A model generated the notes under the pieces. That model was not told the origin of the DNA. It did not search any database and saw only the letters and a program-made list of their open reading frames with translations. A stretch of 64,000 bases of DNA from Arthrobacter_H sp030452125. GTDB lineage: Bacteria > Actinomycetota > Actinomycetes > Actinomycetales > Micrococcaceae. The translations under genes were made by a program, and so were the position numbers. Position 1 is the stretch's first letter. The number at the start of each line of letters is the position of its first letter. Of the stretch, positions 32,694 to 41,429 are shown one piece after another. The stretch lies in assembly GCA_052379645.1 (NCBI GenBank), contig JBQSYU010000005.1; one strand, 5' to 3'.

Positions 32694-32885
32694 ATGGAAC
32701 ACGAGACAAGCCTGGAACACGCGATGGATCTGGCCGAAGGCAACATGAAGGAAGCCAAGCGTTTGCTCGACCAGGGCAAGAAGGCCCATGCCGCCGGGGA
32801 GATCACGGACGAACGGATGGCCTCGCTGCAACGCCTCTATGACACGGCGCATGAGGACGAGGGGCGCGCCCGCCGCGACACCTGA
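32694..32885 (+). CDS. Small acidic/charged helical protein
   Basis: A 63-residue highly charged, wholly helical protein (MEHETSLEHAMDLAEGNMKE and on) without membrane segments or cysteines. No family recognised. GAGGC lies immediately before the ATG. It is followed by a very strong terminator, which supports a real small transcription unit. Confidence 0.55.
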   Translation: MEHETSLEHAMDLAEGNMKEAKRLLDQGKKAHAAGEITDERMASLQRLYDTAHEDEGRARRDT

Positions 32886-32914
32886 GTCGACGCGAGCAGG
32901 TGGGCGTGACCTTG

Positions 32915-32959
32915 AATGGCGGGGGCACCCCGGGGCGACCCGGTGGTGCCCCCGCCATT
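32915..32959. terminator. Terminator after the 63-residue gene
   Basis: 15-bp perfect stem (32915-32929 with 32945-32959) with a 15-nt loop. AAT begins the left arm and ATT ends the right arm. It lies between convergent genes. Confidence 0.75.
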
Positions 32960-32996
32960 GATGTGCCCGGCCCCGGAGGCCACGGGCCCGCCCGCG

Positions 32997-33899
32997 CTAC
33001 CGGCCGGTGGGTTCCAGCGGGCTGAAGACCGGGGACCGGCCAGGGGCGAAGACGCCCACCGTGGCCGCAGGTATTTCAACCCAATGCCGTTTGCTCCAAT
33101 GCAGTTCCAGCGGTTCGGAGGCCACCAACTGGGCATCGTCGGGCAGCATCTCCAGTTCTCCGGTACCCGCGCCGAAGCCGACGCCGACATGCAGGGTCAT
33201 CGGCCCGAAGGAGTGGTAGAGCGAGGGGGCCCGGACGGTCGTGGCGTCGGGGCTGACCCAGCGCAGGACGTAGAGCCGTTCCCCGTCCGAGGTGGCGATG
33301 GTGGCGCGGAACGGTTCGGCCAGGCCCCGGTCCCTCCGGGCCTGTTCGACCCGCAGGATCATCCGGGTCAGCGCCTGCACGGGGTCCGTGGCCAGCCCGT
33401 AGGTCAGGGCGAGGAAGAAGCAGACCTCGGTATCGCTGTTGCCCCGGATGAAGGGGTAGAGCTCCGGGTCCACGTCGAAGGTCAGTTCACGTTTGACCGC
33501 GCTGAACCCGTTGATGTCCCCGTTGTGCTGGAACATCCACCCGGCATGGACGAAGGGATGGCAGTTGTCCTGCGCGATGGTCCCCCCGGGGGCGGCCCGC
33601 ACATGGGCCAGGAAGCACCCCGAGGAGATCTGCGCCGCCAGATGGCGGAGATTCCGGCTGTCCCAGGCGGGTGTGATCTCCCGATACTGCCCCAGCGTGC
33701 CGTTGACGCCCGACCAGGCCAGCCCGAACCCGTCCCCGTTGGTGGGGAAGGCATGGTCGCGGAACTGGGAGGAGATCTCCAGCGAAGGCAGCTGGAGATC
33801 CCGGGCAAGCAGGCTCTGGTCCAGCAGTGAGTGGTTGGGCCTGGTCAGGACGGTATCGAGGGTGATGGGCGAACCCATGTAGGCAATCCAGCGGCACAT
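32997..33899 (-). CDS. Class II glutamine amidotransferase (YafJ-like)
   Basis: A 300-residue Ntn-hydrolase. The start is placed at ATG 33899, because the next codon is then the nucleophile cysteine (MCRWIAYMG), which must become the N-terminus. GGAGG lies 6 nt before it; an upstream GTG would leave the cysteine buried. Other motifs: GFGLAW, FLAHVRAAPGG, and the QHNGDING glutamine-site stretch. Members of this stand-alone group have no known acceptor; EgtC in ergothioneine synthesis is a relative, but no egt genes are next to it. Confidence 0.85.
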   Translation of the reverse strand: MCRWIAYMGSPITLDTVLTRPNHSLLDQSLLARDLQLPSLEISSQFRDHAFPTNGDGFGLAWSGVNGTLGQYREITPAWDSRNLRHLAAQISSGCFLAHVRAAPGGTIAQDNCHPFVHAGWMFQHNGDINGFSAVKRELTFDVDPELYPFIRGNSDTEVCFFLALTYGLATDPVQALTRMILRVEQARRDRGLAEPFRATIATSDGERLYVLRWVSPDATTVRAPSLYHSFGPMTLHVGVGFGAGTGELEMLPDDAQLVASEPLELHWSKRHWVEIPAATVGVFAPGRSPVFSPLEPTGR

Positions 33900-33985
33900 G
33901 GCCACCTCCGCAACTGGTTGGTCAGGCCAGTCTGGACCCGGACCTCCGTCCAGGCAACAGGCGGGGTGGCGGGGTGCTTAAACAG

Positions 33986-34018
33986 CGACGACGGCTGCCC
34001 TGGGGGCAGCCGTCGTCG
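33986..34018 (-). terminator. Terminator of asd
   Basis: 14-bp perfect stem (33986-33999 with 34005-34018) and a 5-nt loop, 15 nt after the asd stop. On the minus strand it is followed by CTGTTTAAG. Confidence 0.75.
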
Positions 34019-34033
34019 TGGAAGGTCCGGGGA

Positions 34034-35152
34034 CTAGAGGCGACCCAGGGCGATGGCCAGCATGCGGCGCAGCGGTTCTGCCGCGCCCCAGAGCAGCTGG
34101 TCACCCACGGTGAAGGCCGAGAGGTACTTCGGGCCCATCTCCATCTTGCGCAGCCGGCCGACCGGGATGTCCAGCGTTCCCGAGGCGGAGACCGGAGTCA
34201 GCTGCTCCATGGTGGCCTCCTTGGAGTTGGGGACCACCGTGGCCCACTCGTTGTCCTCGTCGAGGAGGCGTTCGATCTCCGCCAGCGGCAGGTCCTCGGT
34301 CAGCTTCAGGGTCAGTGCCTGCGAATGCGAGCGCATGGCGCCGACGCGGACGCAGAGGCCGTCGAGCATGATGTGGTTGTCCGCGGTGGTCCCGAGGATC
34401 TTATTCGTCTCGGCTCCGGCCTTCCACTCCTCCTTGGACTGGCCGTTGCCCAGATCGGCGTCGATCCACGGGATGAGCGAGCCGGCCAGCGGGACCCCGA
34501 ACTCGGAGGCGTCCAGGTTCGCGCGCTGGGCCTCGAGGACCTTGCGGTCGATGTCCAGGATGGCGGAGGAGGGATCGGCCAGCTCGGTGTCCACGGCGGA
34601 CTGGATCCCCCCGAACTGGGTGAGCAGTTCACGCATGTGGCGGGCCCCGCCTCCGGAGGCCGCCTGGTAGGTCATGGCCGTGCCCCATTCGACCAGCCCG
34701 TTGCGGAACAGTCCGCCCAGGCCCATGAGCATGCACGAGACGGTGCAGTTGCCGCCGACGAAGTCCAGGGTGCCTCCGGCCAGGCCGGCGTCGATGACGT
34801 TGCGGTTGACCGGGTCCAGCACGACGATCGAATCGTCGTTCATGCGCAGCGTCGACGCGGCGTCGATCCACAGGCCCTTCCAGCCGCGGGCCCGTAGTTC
34901 GGGGTGCACGCGCTGGGTGTAGTCACCGCCCTGGGCGGTGACGATGATCGGCAGCTTGGCGAGCTGGTCGACGTCGTACGCATCCTGCAGGACGCCCGCA
35001 CCCACGGCGAACGAGGGGGCCGGGCCACCCGGGTTTGAGGTCGAGAAGAAGACGGGGTCGATGCCCTCGAAGTCCCCTTCGTCGAGCATGCGTTGCATGA
35101 GCACGGAGCCAACCATGCCTCGGTATCCAATGAATCCAACGGTAGAAGTCAT
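34034..35152 (-). CDS. asd: Aspartate-semialdehyde dehydrogenase, enterobacterial-type
   Basis: NADPH-dependent reduction of aspartyl phosphate on the way to lysine, threonine and methionine. The 372 residues follow the E. coli-type enzyme closely: GYRGMVGSVLMQRM at the dinucleotide fold, the catalytic cysteine in VGGNCTVSCMLMGLGGLF, TYQAASGGGARHMRELLTQ, and GDQLLWGAAEPLRRML at the end. Most actinobacterial Asd proteins are the shorter (~345) GATGQVG type and lie next to lysC, which is not here. Monocistronic, with a leaderless-type promoter. The gap upstream to 35261 holds no gene. Confidence 0.93.
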   Translation of the reverse strand: MTSTVGFIGYRGMVGSVLMQRMLDEGDFEGIDPVFFSTSNPGGPAPSFAVGAGVLQDAYDVDQLAKLPIIVTAQGGDYTQRVHPELRARGWKGLWIDAASTLRMNDDSIVVLDPVNRNVIDAGLAGGTLDFVGGNCTVSCMLMGLGGLFRNGLVEWGTAMTYQAASGGGARHMRELLTQFGGIQSAVDTELADPSSAILDIDRKVLEAQRANLDASEFGVPLAGSLIPWIDADLGNGQSKEEWKAGAETNKILGTTADNHIMLDGLCVRVGAMRSHSQALTLKLTEDLPLAEIERLLDEDNEWATVVPNSKEATMEQLTPVSASGTLDIPVGRLRKMEMGPKYLSAFTVGDQLLWGAAEPLRRMLAIALGRL

Positions 35153-35158
35153 TCAACC

Positions 35159-35164
35159 ATCGTA
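35159..35164 (-). promoter_or_regulatory. Leaderless-type -10 of asd
   Basis: TACGAT on the minus strand ends 6 nt before the ATG at 35152, with no ribosome site between (GGTTGA). Confidence 0.6.
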
Positions 35165-35261
35165 CGGCGGGCAGGGGGTCGAACCCCAGTCGGGTTACTT
35201 CGCCCGGCCGCCCATGCCGGGCTTCGGGGCCGGATCCAGAGCCTTCCGGCGGGCCGGGGAC

Positions 35262-35489
35262 CTATTGGTCGGAGAGTAGCCGGGCCCGGCGGTTGATGGC
35301 CCAGAACGCGCCGAGGGCGAAGGCCTGGGTGATCGTGAACAGCACGATGATCCCGCCGATGACCTGGCCGGTGATGATCATCCAGAGCCCCAGTGCGGCG
35401 CAGATGAGCGCCAGCAGGGGGAAGAGCATGAAACCGATCGCGAAAAGCGGTTCCGGCTTGGTCGTCAGTTCCTTGAAGGCTTCCTTCAC
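35262..35489 (-). CDS. Small two-helix membrane protein behind folA
   Basis: A 75-residue protein, GTG start directly after the folA stop codon (0 nt gap). It has two transmembrane helices (about 15-38 and 42-62) and short polar ends. No family recognised. It is the last gene of the thyA-folA operon, and the tight packing suggests translational coupling. Confidence 0.7.
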   Translation of the reverse strand: MKEAFKELTTKPEPLFAIGFMLFPLLALICAALGLWMIITGQVIGGIIVLFTITQAFALGAFWAINRRARLLSDQ

Positions 35490-36071
35490 CTAGCGGCGCT
35501 CCCAGAGTTCGTGGCGGTATTCGGTCCCGTTGGCGGCGGTCAGCCACCCCTGGGCGGGTTCGGACAAGGTCAGCGTCCAGGCCGGCGACAGCCGGGGGGC
35601 CCGGGTGTCGCCTTCGGCCTCGATGTTGATGACGGTGACCACTGCCGTGTCCGCCAGCGGCTCGTAGGCGGTGTAGACCTCGCCTCCACCGCAGATCCAG
35701 ATCTCCGCCGAGCCCTCGGCGGTGGCCGCCGCGTCCAAGGCCTCCTGCGGGGACCCGGCCACCGTGGCGCCGGCCTCGGTGGCCTCGGCGGCCGTCCGGT
35801 CTTCGGAGGTCAGCACGATGGTGGTCCGGCCCGCGAAGGGGCGGAACTTCGCGGGGATCGAGGCCCAGGTCCGCCGACCCATGATGACCGGATGGCCCAG
35901 GGTGGTGTGCTTGAAATGCTTCATGTCCTCGGGCAGGTGCCAGGGCATGGTGCCCCCCTGGCCGATGACCCCGTCCACCGTCTGGGCCCAGATCATGCCG
36001 ATGCGCGGGCCCGCCCCGGTCTGGTCCGTCGGGGCCGCGTGCGTCACCGCGTCGGCGGAGTGGCGGCTCAT
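35490..36071 (-). CDS. folA: Dihydrofolate reductase
   Basis: Reduces dihydrofolate to tetrahydrofolate with NADPH, recycling the product of thymidylate synthase. The 193-residue protein has a ~22-residue N-terminal extension, then IGMIWAQTVDGVIGQGG, the substrate stretch MPWHLPEDMKHFK with the acidic active residue, GRRTWASIP and IWICGGGEVYTAY. The ATG overlaps the thyA stop by 4 nt (ATGA). The long upstream open frame is antiparallel noise within thyA. Confidence 0.94.
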   Translation of the reverse strand: MSRHSADAVTHAAPTDQTGAGPRIGMIWAQTVDGVIGQGGTMPWHLPEDMKHFKHTTLGHPVIMGRRTWASIPAKFRPFAGRTTIVLTSEDRTAAEATEAGATVAGSPQEALDAAATAEGSAEIWICGGGEVYTAYEPLADTAVVTVINIEAEGDTRAPRLSPAWTLTLSEPAQGWLTAANGTEYRHELWERR

Positions 36072-36871
36072 ACGGCCACCGGGGCCTTGATGGTCGGGTG
36101 GTGTTGGTAATCGAGGATCTCGAAGTCCTCGAGCCGGTAGTCCAGGATGGATTCCGGGGTGCGGGTCAGGCGCAGCCGGGGAGCGGGGTAGGGCTCCCGC
36201 CCGAGCTGTTCGTTGACCTGGTCGAGGTGGTTGTCGTAGATATGCACGTCCCCGCCGGTCCAGATGAACTCCCCGACCCCGAGGCCGACCTGCTGGGCGA
36301 CCATATGGGTGAGCAGGGCGTAGGAGGCGATGTTGAAGGGGACCCCGAGGAACGTGTCCGCGCTGCGCTGGTAGAGCTGGCAGGAGAGCTTGCCGTCGGA
36401 GACATGGAACTGGAAGAAGACATGGCACGGCGGTAGGGCCATGTTCTCCAGTTCGGCCACGTTCCAGGCCGAAACGAGATGGCGCCGTGAATGCGGATTG
36501 GTCTTCAAGGCGTCGACCACCTGGGTGATCTGGTCGATATGTCCACCACCAGGGGTGGGCCAGGACCGCCACTGCACCCCGTACACCGGCCCGAGATCGC
36601 CGTTCTCATCGGCCCATTCGTTCCAGATCCGCACCCCCTGCTCCTGCAGCCAGGAGACGTTGGATTCCCCGCGCAGGAACCACAGCAGCTCGGCGGCCAC
36701 CGATTTGAAGTGCACGCGCTTGGTGGTGATCAGCGGGAACCCGGCGTCCAGGTCGAAACGCAATTGCCGTCCGAAGACACTGCGGGTGCCGGTTCCGGTC
36801 CGATCCGGGGACGGGGTGCCGTTGTCCAGCACATCACGGAGCAGATCCTCGTAGGGGGTGGGAATAGCCAT
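36068..36871 (-). CDS. thyA: Thymidylate synthase
   Basis: Makes dTMP from dUMP using methylene-tetrahydrofolate. 267 residues with the catalytic cysteine in LPPCHVFFQFHV near 149, the phosphate-site arginines in TRSVFGRQLRF and QRSADTFLGVPFNIAS, and the C-terminal KAPVAV. The ATG at 36871 is preferred to a TTG two codons upstream because a leaderless-type -10 lies exactly 6 nt before it. Operon with folA. Confidence 0.96.
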   Translation of the reverse strand: MAIPTPYEDLLRDVLDNGTPSPDRTGTGTRSVFGRQLRFDLDAGFPLITTKRVHFKSVAAELLWFLRGESNVSWLQEQGVRIWNEWADENGDLGPVYGVQWRSWPTPGGGHIDQITQVVDALKTNPHSRRHLVSAWNVAELENMALPPCHVFFQFHVSDGKLSCQLYQRSADTFLGVPFNIASYALLTHMVAQQVGLGVGEFIWTGGDVHIYDNHLDQVNEQLGREPYPAPRLRLTRTPESILDYRLEDFEILDYQHHPTIKAPVAV

Positions 36872-36877
36872 GGCCAA

Positions 36878-36883
36878 AGTCTA
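36878..36883 (-). promoter_or_regulatory. Leaderless-type -10 of thyA-folA
   Basis: TAGACT on the minus strand ends 6 nt before the ATG (spacer TTGGCC). No ribosome site is present. Confidence 0.65.
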
Positions 36884-36898
36884 CCGGCCCTCCGGTGC

Positions 36899-37663
36899 CT
36901 AGCCGGTCCCTGCTGCGATGCCCAGCGACATGGCGATGGGCAGACCGACGATCAGGAGCAGAAGGATGACGATGGCCCATTTGCCCTTCGGGTTGCCGAT
37001 GTTGATGGTCAACCCCATCCCCGTCCCCTCCCGTTTGGGAACTAGGATCTGCGGATCGGCCGGGTCGTTGTAGAACAGCCCGCCGGCGACCCACCGGCGT
37101 TCCTCGGCGGCTTCGTCCTCATCGGGGTGCAGGCCCAGTTCGACGACGCGGCGCCGGCCCCAGCGCGAACCCCGCCACATGGCCCAACCGATGGGAACCA
37201 GCAGGATCGGCGCCAGGAAGACGGCGAACCAACCTCCCACGTGCTCCGGCCTGAGCCAGCCTTCGAGCGCCAGGCCCGCGAACACGGCAGCCAGGGCGAT
37301 CGAGGTCGACCCCAGGGCGCCGATGGTTCCGCGAATCATCCCCTCGCGGCGGACCAGGCCGTATTCGGAGCGCTTTCTGCGGGCCGGGGACATCGCCGGA
37401 ACCACAGCGGCGATGAACGCCAGCAGGACGATCATGCCCGCGCCGACCCACAACATGCCGAAGACGGTGCCGGGGGATTTATCCGCAAAGGCATCCGGGG
37501 CGCCGGAGGGCCCCCAATGGGTCGGGATCGTCTCGGGCAGCCCCGCATACAGACCCAAGCCGTACAGCTGGGTCCCGACCAGGATCGCCAGCCCCACCAG
37601 GTAGGTCAGCCAGATCGGGCCTCGACCGCGGGCCAGGACGTTCTCGGTGATCGTCATCGTCAT
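36899..37663 (-). CDS. DUF1648/DUF5808-type membrane protein
   Basis: A 254-residue protein with six hydrophobic segments. The N-terminal region TIPTHWGPSGAPDAFADK is the DUF1648 signature. A later FYNDPADPQILVPKR ... NIGNPKGKW is the DUF5808-like pattern seen in Gram-positive SdpI-related membrane proteins. Function unknown; relatives act in immunity or signal relay (SdpI), which is only a hint. It lies 27 nt upstream of the thyA start on the same strand but ends before the thyA promoter. Confidence 0.75.
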   Translation of the reverse strand: MTMTITENVLARGRGPIWLTYLVGLAILVGTQLYGLGLYAGLPETIPTHWGPSGAPDAFADKSPGTVFGMLWVGAGMIVLLAFIAAVVPAMSPARRKRSEYGLVRREGMIRGTIGALGSTSIALAAVFAGLALEGWLRPEHVGGWFAVFLAPILLVPIGWAMWRGSRWGRRRVVELGLHPDEDEAAEERRWVAGGLFYNDPADPQILVPKREGTGMGLTINIGNPKGKWAIVILLLLIVGLPIAMSLGIAAGTG

Positions 37664-37726
37664 GGCCTCGATGCTAGTGGTTCCCGGGCTGCCGACCGGC
37701 CACGCTTCCCGACGTCGTGTCCCGGC

Positions 37727-38074
37727 CTATTCGACGACCAGGTCCTGATATTCGGGGTAGCGGTCCAGATAGTCCTGGATGTAGCTGCATTCGACGAGGA
37801 TCCGGCGCTGTTCGGCACGCAATTCGTCAAGCACCAGGGTGACCAGGGCCCGGGCATAGCCATGGCGTCCATGGGCTTCATCGATGATGGTGTGCTGCAG
37901 GGTCACGATCCCGCTCTGCGGATCGGTGCTGTACCCGAGGAAGCCGATGAATTCGTCGTGCTGCCAGAGCGCATACCGGCCACGGTCGTCGTCATGCTCC
38001 AGTCGCAGACCCTCGTGGACGATCTTTTCCGGACGCCAGCCCGGTACTGCCTGTGGCTCGTGGTCGGCGGTCAC
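37727..38074 (-). CDS. GNAT-family N-acetyltransferase, small YjdJ-like type
   Basis: A 115-residue single-domain acetyltransferase of the COG2388 kind. IIDEAHGRHGYARALVTLVL carries the acetyl-CoA loop (H-G-R-H-G-Y-A), and CSYIQDYLDRYPEYQDLV is the typical C-terminal end of this group. GTG start with an ideal AGGAGGT ribosome site. Target unknown. Confidence 0.85.
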   Translation of the reverse strand: MTADHEPQAVPGWRPEKIVHEGLRLEHDDDRGRYALWQHDEFIGFLGYSTDPQSGIVTLQHTIIDEAHGRHGYARALVTLVLDELRAEQRRILVECSYIQDYLDRYPEYQDLVVE

Positions 38075-38156
38075 ATTACCTCCTGGAACGACGGATAGCT
38101 GTGCTCCGACCCTACTCGGCGCACCGCCCGGGCACTACCTGCCCGACGGCGTGGTC

Positions 38157-39125
38157 TCAGTCGTCAAAGGTCTCGAAGACCTCCACCGACACCGGTTTGC
38201 GCAGCTTCGTCACCGGCAGATGCAGCACGACCATGGCGCCGGGGCGCAGGTAGGGGTCCGTCGCCGGTAGGAAACGGGCCAAGGGCCCGGGGAGCCGCTC
38301 GGCCATCGCGTCGAACACCAGGGGCAGGACCGGCCGGTGGGTGCACACGGCCTGGGGCACGCCCTTGTTCAACAGCTTCAACACCGCCTTGCGTGCGGTG
38401 GACGGGCGGCGCTTGGCCTCATGCTCGGTCAAGGCCGGAACCAGCTTCACACCCAGGTCGTGGCGCTTCAGATACGGGGAGACCGTCTGGATGCAGCGCG
38501 TCCACGGGCTGCTGGCCACCCGTTCGGGACGCCAGGCCGACAGGAGCGCATCCACCTCCAGCGCCTGGCGCTTACCGGTGGCGGCCAGCGGACGTTTGCC
38601 CTCCTCCTTGGTCCAGCTCGACCGGGGCTTCGCCTTGGCGTGGCGGACCACGATGAACGGCACCGTGGCCAGACGCCCGTTGATGTAGGCGCCCTCGAGG
38701 GTGTCGAGCGGGTCGATATCCGAAGGGTTCGTCAACTGACGCCGGGCCTCGGAGGGGGAGACCCACCGGGCCGCATCAACTTCGTGGCCATCGGGTTCGA
38801 TGCGCTCGCCGGAGACCCGGGCCGCCCAGTAATACACGACCTTCGGTCCGGCCTTCACCGGATAGCGGATGGCCGGTAACGGGATGCCCAGGGTGATGTC
38901 CAGCCCCACTTCCTCCCGGACCTCCCGCACGGCGCACTGCGGGAGGGTTTCGCCGTCGTCGAGCTTGCCCTTGGGCCAGGACCAGTCATCATATTTCCCG
39001 CGATGGATCAGCAGGACCTCCAGCTCGCCGTCGGAGATCCGCCAGGGAATCGCCCCACCCGCGAGCACCTTGACGGTACCGCCGGTGACCAGTGGGTCAT
39101 CGGAAGAGTGCAGTACCAGTGACAT
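38157..39125 (-). CDS. Nudix hydrolase fused to a histidine-phosphatase (MutT1-like)
   Basis: A 322-residue two-domain protein. The Nudix box (residues ~46-68) follows the Gx5Ex7REVxEExG pattern in KLDDGETLPQCAVREVREE. A phosphoglycerate-mutase-like domain from about residue 165 has the catalytic RHA motif (FIVVRHAKAK) and a late TH. Mycobacterial MutT1 has this same fusion and cleans 8-oxo-dGTP and diadenosine polyphosphates. The start overlaps the ppk stop by 1 nt (TGATG), so the two are coupled. Confidence 0.88.
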   Translation of the reverse strand: MSLVLHSSDDPLVTGGTVKVLAGGAIPWRISDGELEVLLIHRGKYDDWSWPKGKLDDGETLPQCAVREVREEVGLDITLGIPLPAIRYPVKAGPKVVYYWAARVSGERIEPDGHEVDAARWVSPSEARRQLTNPSDIDPLDTLEGAYINGRLATVPFIVVRHAKAKPRSSWTKEEGKRPLAATGKRQALEVDALLSAWRPERVASSPWTRCIQTVSPYLKRHDLGVKLVPALTEHEAKRRPSTARKAVLKLLNKGVPQAVCTHRPVLPLVFDAMAERLPGPLARFLPATDPYLRPGAMVVLHLPVTKLRKPVSVEVFETFDD

Positions 39126-41335
39126 CAGCGGCGGGCCGCCCACCGCTGGCGGGATTCCAACAGCCACGACTGCACGTCGGAGAGGGGCTCCCCGTCCGGG
39201 CCGAGGTGATGGCGGGTCCAATCGCCGTCCGAGTCCAGATGCCAGCTGGCCGTGCCCTCGTCGAGGTAGCGGTCCAGGATGCGCTGCAGTTCGGCCACGT
39301 CCTCCTTATTGGAGATCCTGACCAGGGCCTCGACCCTGCGGTCCAGGTTGCGGTGCATCATATCGGCCGAGCCGATGTAGATCACGGGGTCCGCGTCGTT
39401 GTGGAAGGCGAAGACCCGGGAATGCTCCAGGAAACGGCCCAGGATCGACCGGACCCTGATGTTCTCGCTCAACCCGGGTACCCCCGGGCGCAGCGAACAG
39501 ATCCCGCGGACGATGACATCGACCTTCACCTGGGCCTGGCTGGCCCGGTACAGGGCATCGATGATGGCCTCGTCGACCATGGAGTTGACCTTGATGACCA
39601 CCCGGGCTTCGCGTCCTGCCTCGCGGTGGTGGATCTCCTGGTCGATGCGGTCGATCAGTCCGGAGCGCAGCGAGCGCGGAGCCACCAGCAGGCGTTTGAA
39701 CGTCGAACGCGGTGCATAGCCGGAGAGCTGGTTGAACAGCCGGGACAGGTCCTCCCCGACCTGCTCGTCGGTGGTCAGCAAGCCCAGGTCCTCGTAGTAC
39801 CTGGCCGTGCGCGGGTGGTAGTTGCCGGTGCCGATATGGCAGTACCGACGCAGCCGGTCCCCCTCACGGCGGATGACCAGGGAGAGCTTGGAATGGGTCT
39901 TCAGCCCCACGATCCCGTAGACCACATGGACGCCGGCCTCCTCGAGCTTGCGGGCCCAGGAGATATTGGCCTGCTCGTCGAACCTGGCCTTGATCTCCAC
40001 CAGGGCCAGCACCTGCTTGCCCGCCTCGGCGGCATCGATCAGGGCATCGACGATGGGGGAGTCGCCCGAGGTGCGGTACAGGGTCTGCTTGATCGCCTGG
40101 ACCTTCGGGTCGGCGGCCGCCTGCTCCAGGAAGGCCTGCACCGAGGTCGAGAACGAATCGTAGGGGTGGTGCAGCAGGATGTCCCGACGGCGCATCGCGG
40201 CGAACACATTGGCCGCCTTGGAGGTCTCCGAGGGGTTCAGGTCCCGGCTGGTGTGGGCCAGCTGCTTGGGATAGTGCAGATCGGCCCGATCGATGTTGGC
40301 GATGACCGAGAGCCCGCGCAGGTCCAAGGGGGCCGGCACCGCGAAGACCTCGTCCTCCTCGACCCCGAGCTCACGGACGAGCAGGTCCCGGATCGTGGGG
40401 TTGATGTCGCTGGCGACCTCCAGGCGGACCGGCGGGCCGAACCGACGGCGCAGCAGTTCCTTCTCCAGGGCCTGGAGCAGGTTTTCGGCGTCGTCCTCCT
40501 CGACCTCGAGGTCCTCGTTGCGGGTCACCCGGAACGTGTGGTGCTCGACGACCTCCATCCCCGGGAACAGGTACTCCAGGTGTTGGGCGATCACATCCTC
40601 CAGCGGGATGAACCGGGCCAGCCGCCCTGCGGTGTTCCCGGCGCGGGGCCCATCCACCGAGATCAGCCGCGGGAGCATGTCCGGGACCTTCAACCGGGCG
40701 AAGAGCTCCTTGCTGCTGACCGGGTTGCGCACGATCACCGCCAGGTTCAGCGACAGCCCCGAGATATAGGGGAAGGGGTGGGCCGGATCCACGGCCAGGG
40801 GCGTCAGGATCGGGAAGACCTGGGCGACGAACCAGCGCCGCATCTCCTCCTGCGCCGCCTGGTCCAGCTGCTCCCAGCGGGTGATCACGATCTGTTCGGT
40901 GGCCAGGGCCGGGCGCAGCGTCTCGGCGAAGACGTGGGCGTGACGCAGCTGCAGTTCCTTGGCCATGACCAGGATCTCCTCCAGCTGGTCGATGGGGCTG
41001 ACCCCGGCGGCCGAGGGGACGGCCAGACCGGTGGCGATGCGCCGTTTGAGCCCGGCGACGCGGACCATGAAGAACTCGTCGAGGTTGGAGGCGAAGATCG
41101 ACAGGAAGCTGATGCGCTCCAACAGGTACAGATCGGGGTCCTCCGCGAGCTCGAGCACGCGGGCATTGAAGTCCAGCCAGCTGACCTCGCGGTCCAGGAA
41201 ACGATCGAGGGTGAAATCCCCGTCCGGGCCCAGCGGCGGGTCGAACAAAGGCAGCTCGATCCGGTCCTGGGTGGCCCTGGCCGATGGCACATCACCGTCG
41301 CCAAAGCTTGCTGCGGCTACGGAGGTGCTGTCCAT
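39125..41335 (-). CDS. ppk: Polyphosphate kinase 1
   Basis: Synthesises polyphosphate from ATP. 736 residues. SWLDFNARVLELAEDP and LDEFFMVRVAGLKRR mark the N-terminal domain; the autophosphorylated histidine lies in RYCHIGTGNYHPRTARYYED, and a second catalytic His is near FGPP/KTHSKLSL. The ATG at 41335 (MDSTSVAAAS) is used; a longer frame adds 13 residues without a ribosome site. The MutT1-like gene is coupled downstream, a pairing conserved in actinobacteria. The 797-codon open frame opposite is an antisense artefact. Confidence 0.95.
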   Translation of the reverse strand: MDSTSVAAASFGDGDVPSARATQDRIELPLFDPPLGPDGDFTLDRFLDREVSWLDFNARVLELAEDPDLYLLERISFLSIFASNLDEFFMVRVAGLKRRIATGLAVPSAAGVSPIDQLEEILVMAKELQLRHAHVFAETLRPALATEQIVITRWEQLDQAAQEEMRRWFVAQVFPILTPLAVDPAHPFPYISGLSLNLAVIVRNPVSSKELFARLKVPDMLPRLISVDGPRAGNTAGRLARFIPLEDVIAQHLEYLFPGMEVVEHHTFRVTRNEDLEVEEDDAENLLQALEKELLRRRFGPPVRLEVASDINPTIRDLLVRELGVEEDEVFAVPAPLDLRGLSVIANIDRADLHYPKQLAHTSRDLNPSETSKAANVFAAMRRRDILLHHPYDSFSTSVQAFLEQAAADPKVQAIKQTLYRTSGDSPIVDALIDAAEAGKQVLALVEIKARFDEQANISWARKLEEAGVHVVYGIVGLKTHSKLSLVIRREGDRLRRYCHIGTGNYHPRTARYYEDLGLLTTDEQVGEDLSRLFNQLSGYAPRSTFKRLLVAPRSLRSGLIDRIDQEIHHREAGREARVVIKVNSMVDEAIIDALYRASQAQVKVDVIVRGICSLRPGVPGLSENIRVRSILGRFLEHSRVFAFHNDADPVIYIGSADMMHRNLDRRVEALVRISNKEDVAELQRILDRYLDEGTASWHLDSDGDWTRHHLGPDGEPLSDVQSWLLESRQRWAARR

Positions 41336-41429
41336 CGGGTCTGTCCTAACGTACAAATCTGTGCAGTGGGGCATGCTCCGTGGCGCCCACGATTCCGGCG
41401 CGGGGGCGACGGTGCATGCCTGCCTTACT

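Noticed and set aside
35161..35200. GGGGTTCGACCCC on the minus strand, resembling a tRNA T-arm
   Set aside because: No anticodon arm or acceptor stem at the right distances; treated as chance between folA and asd.
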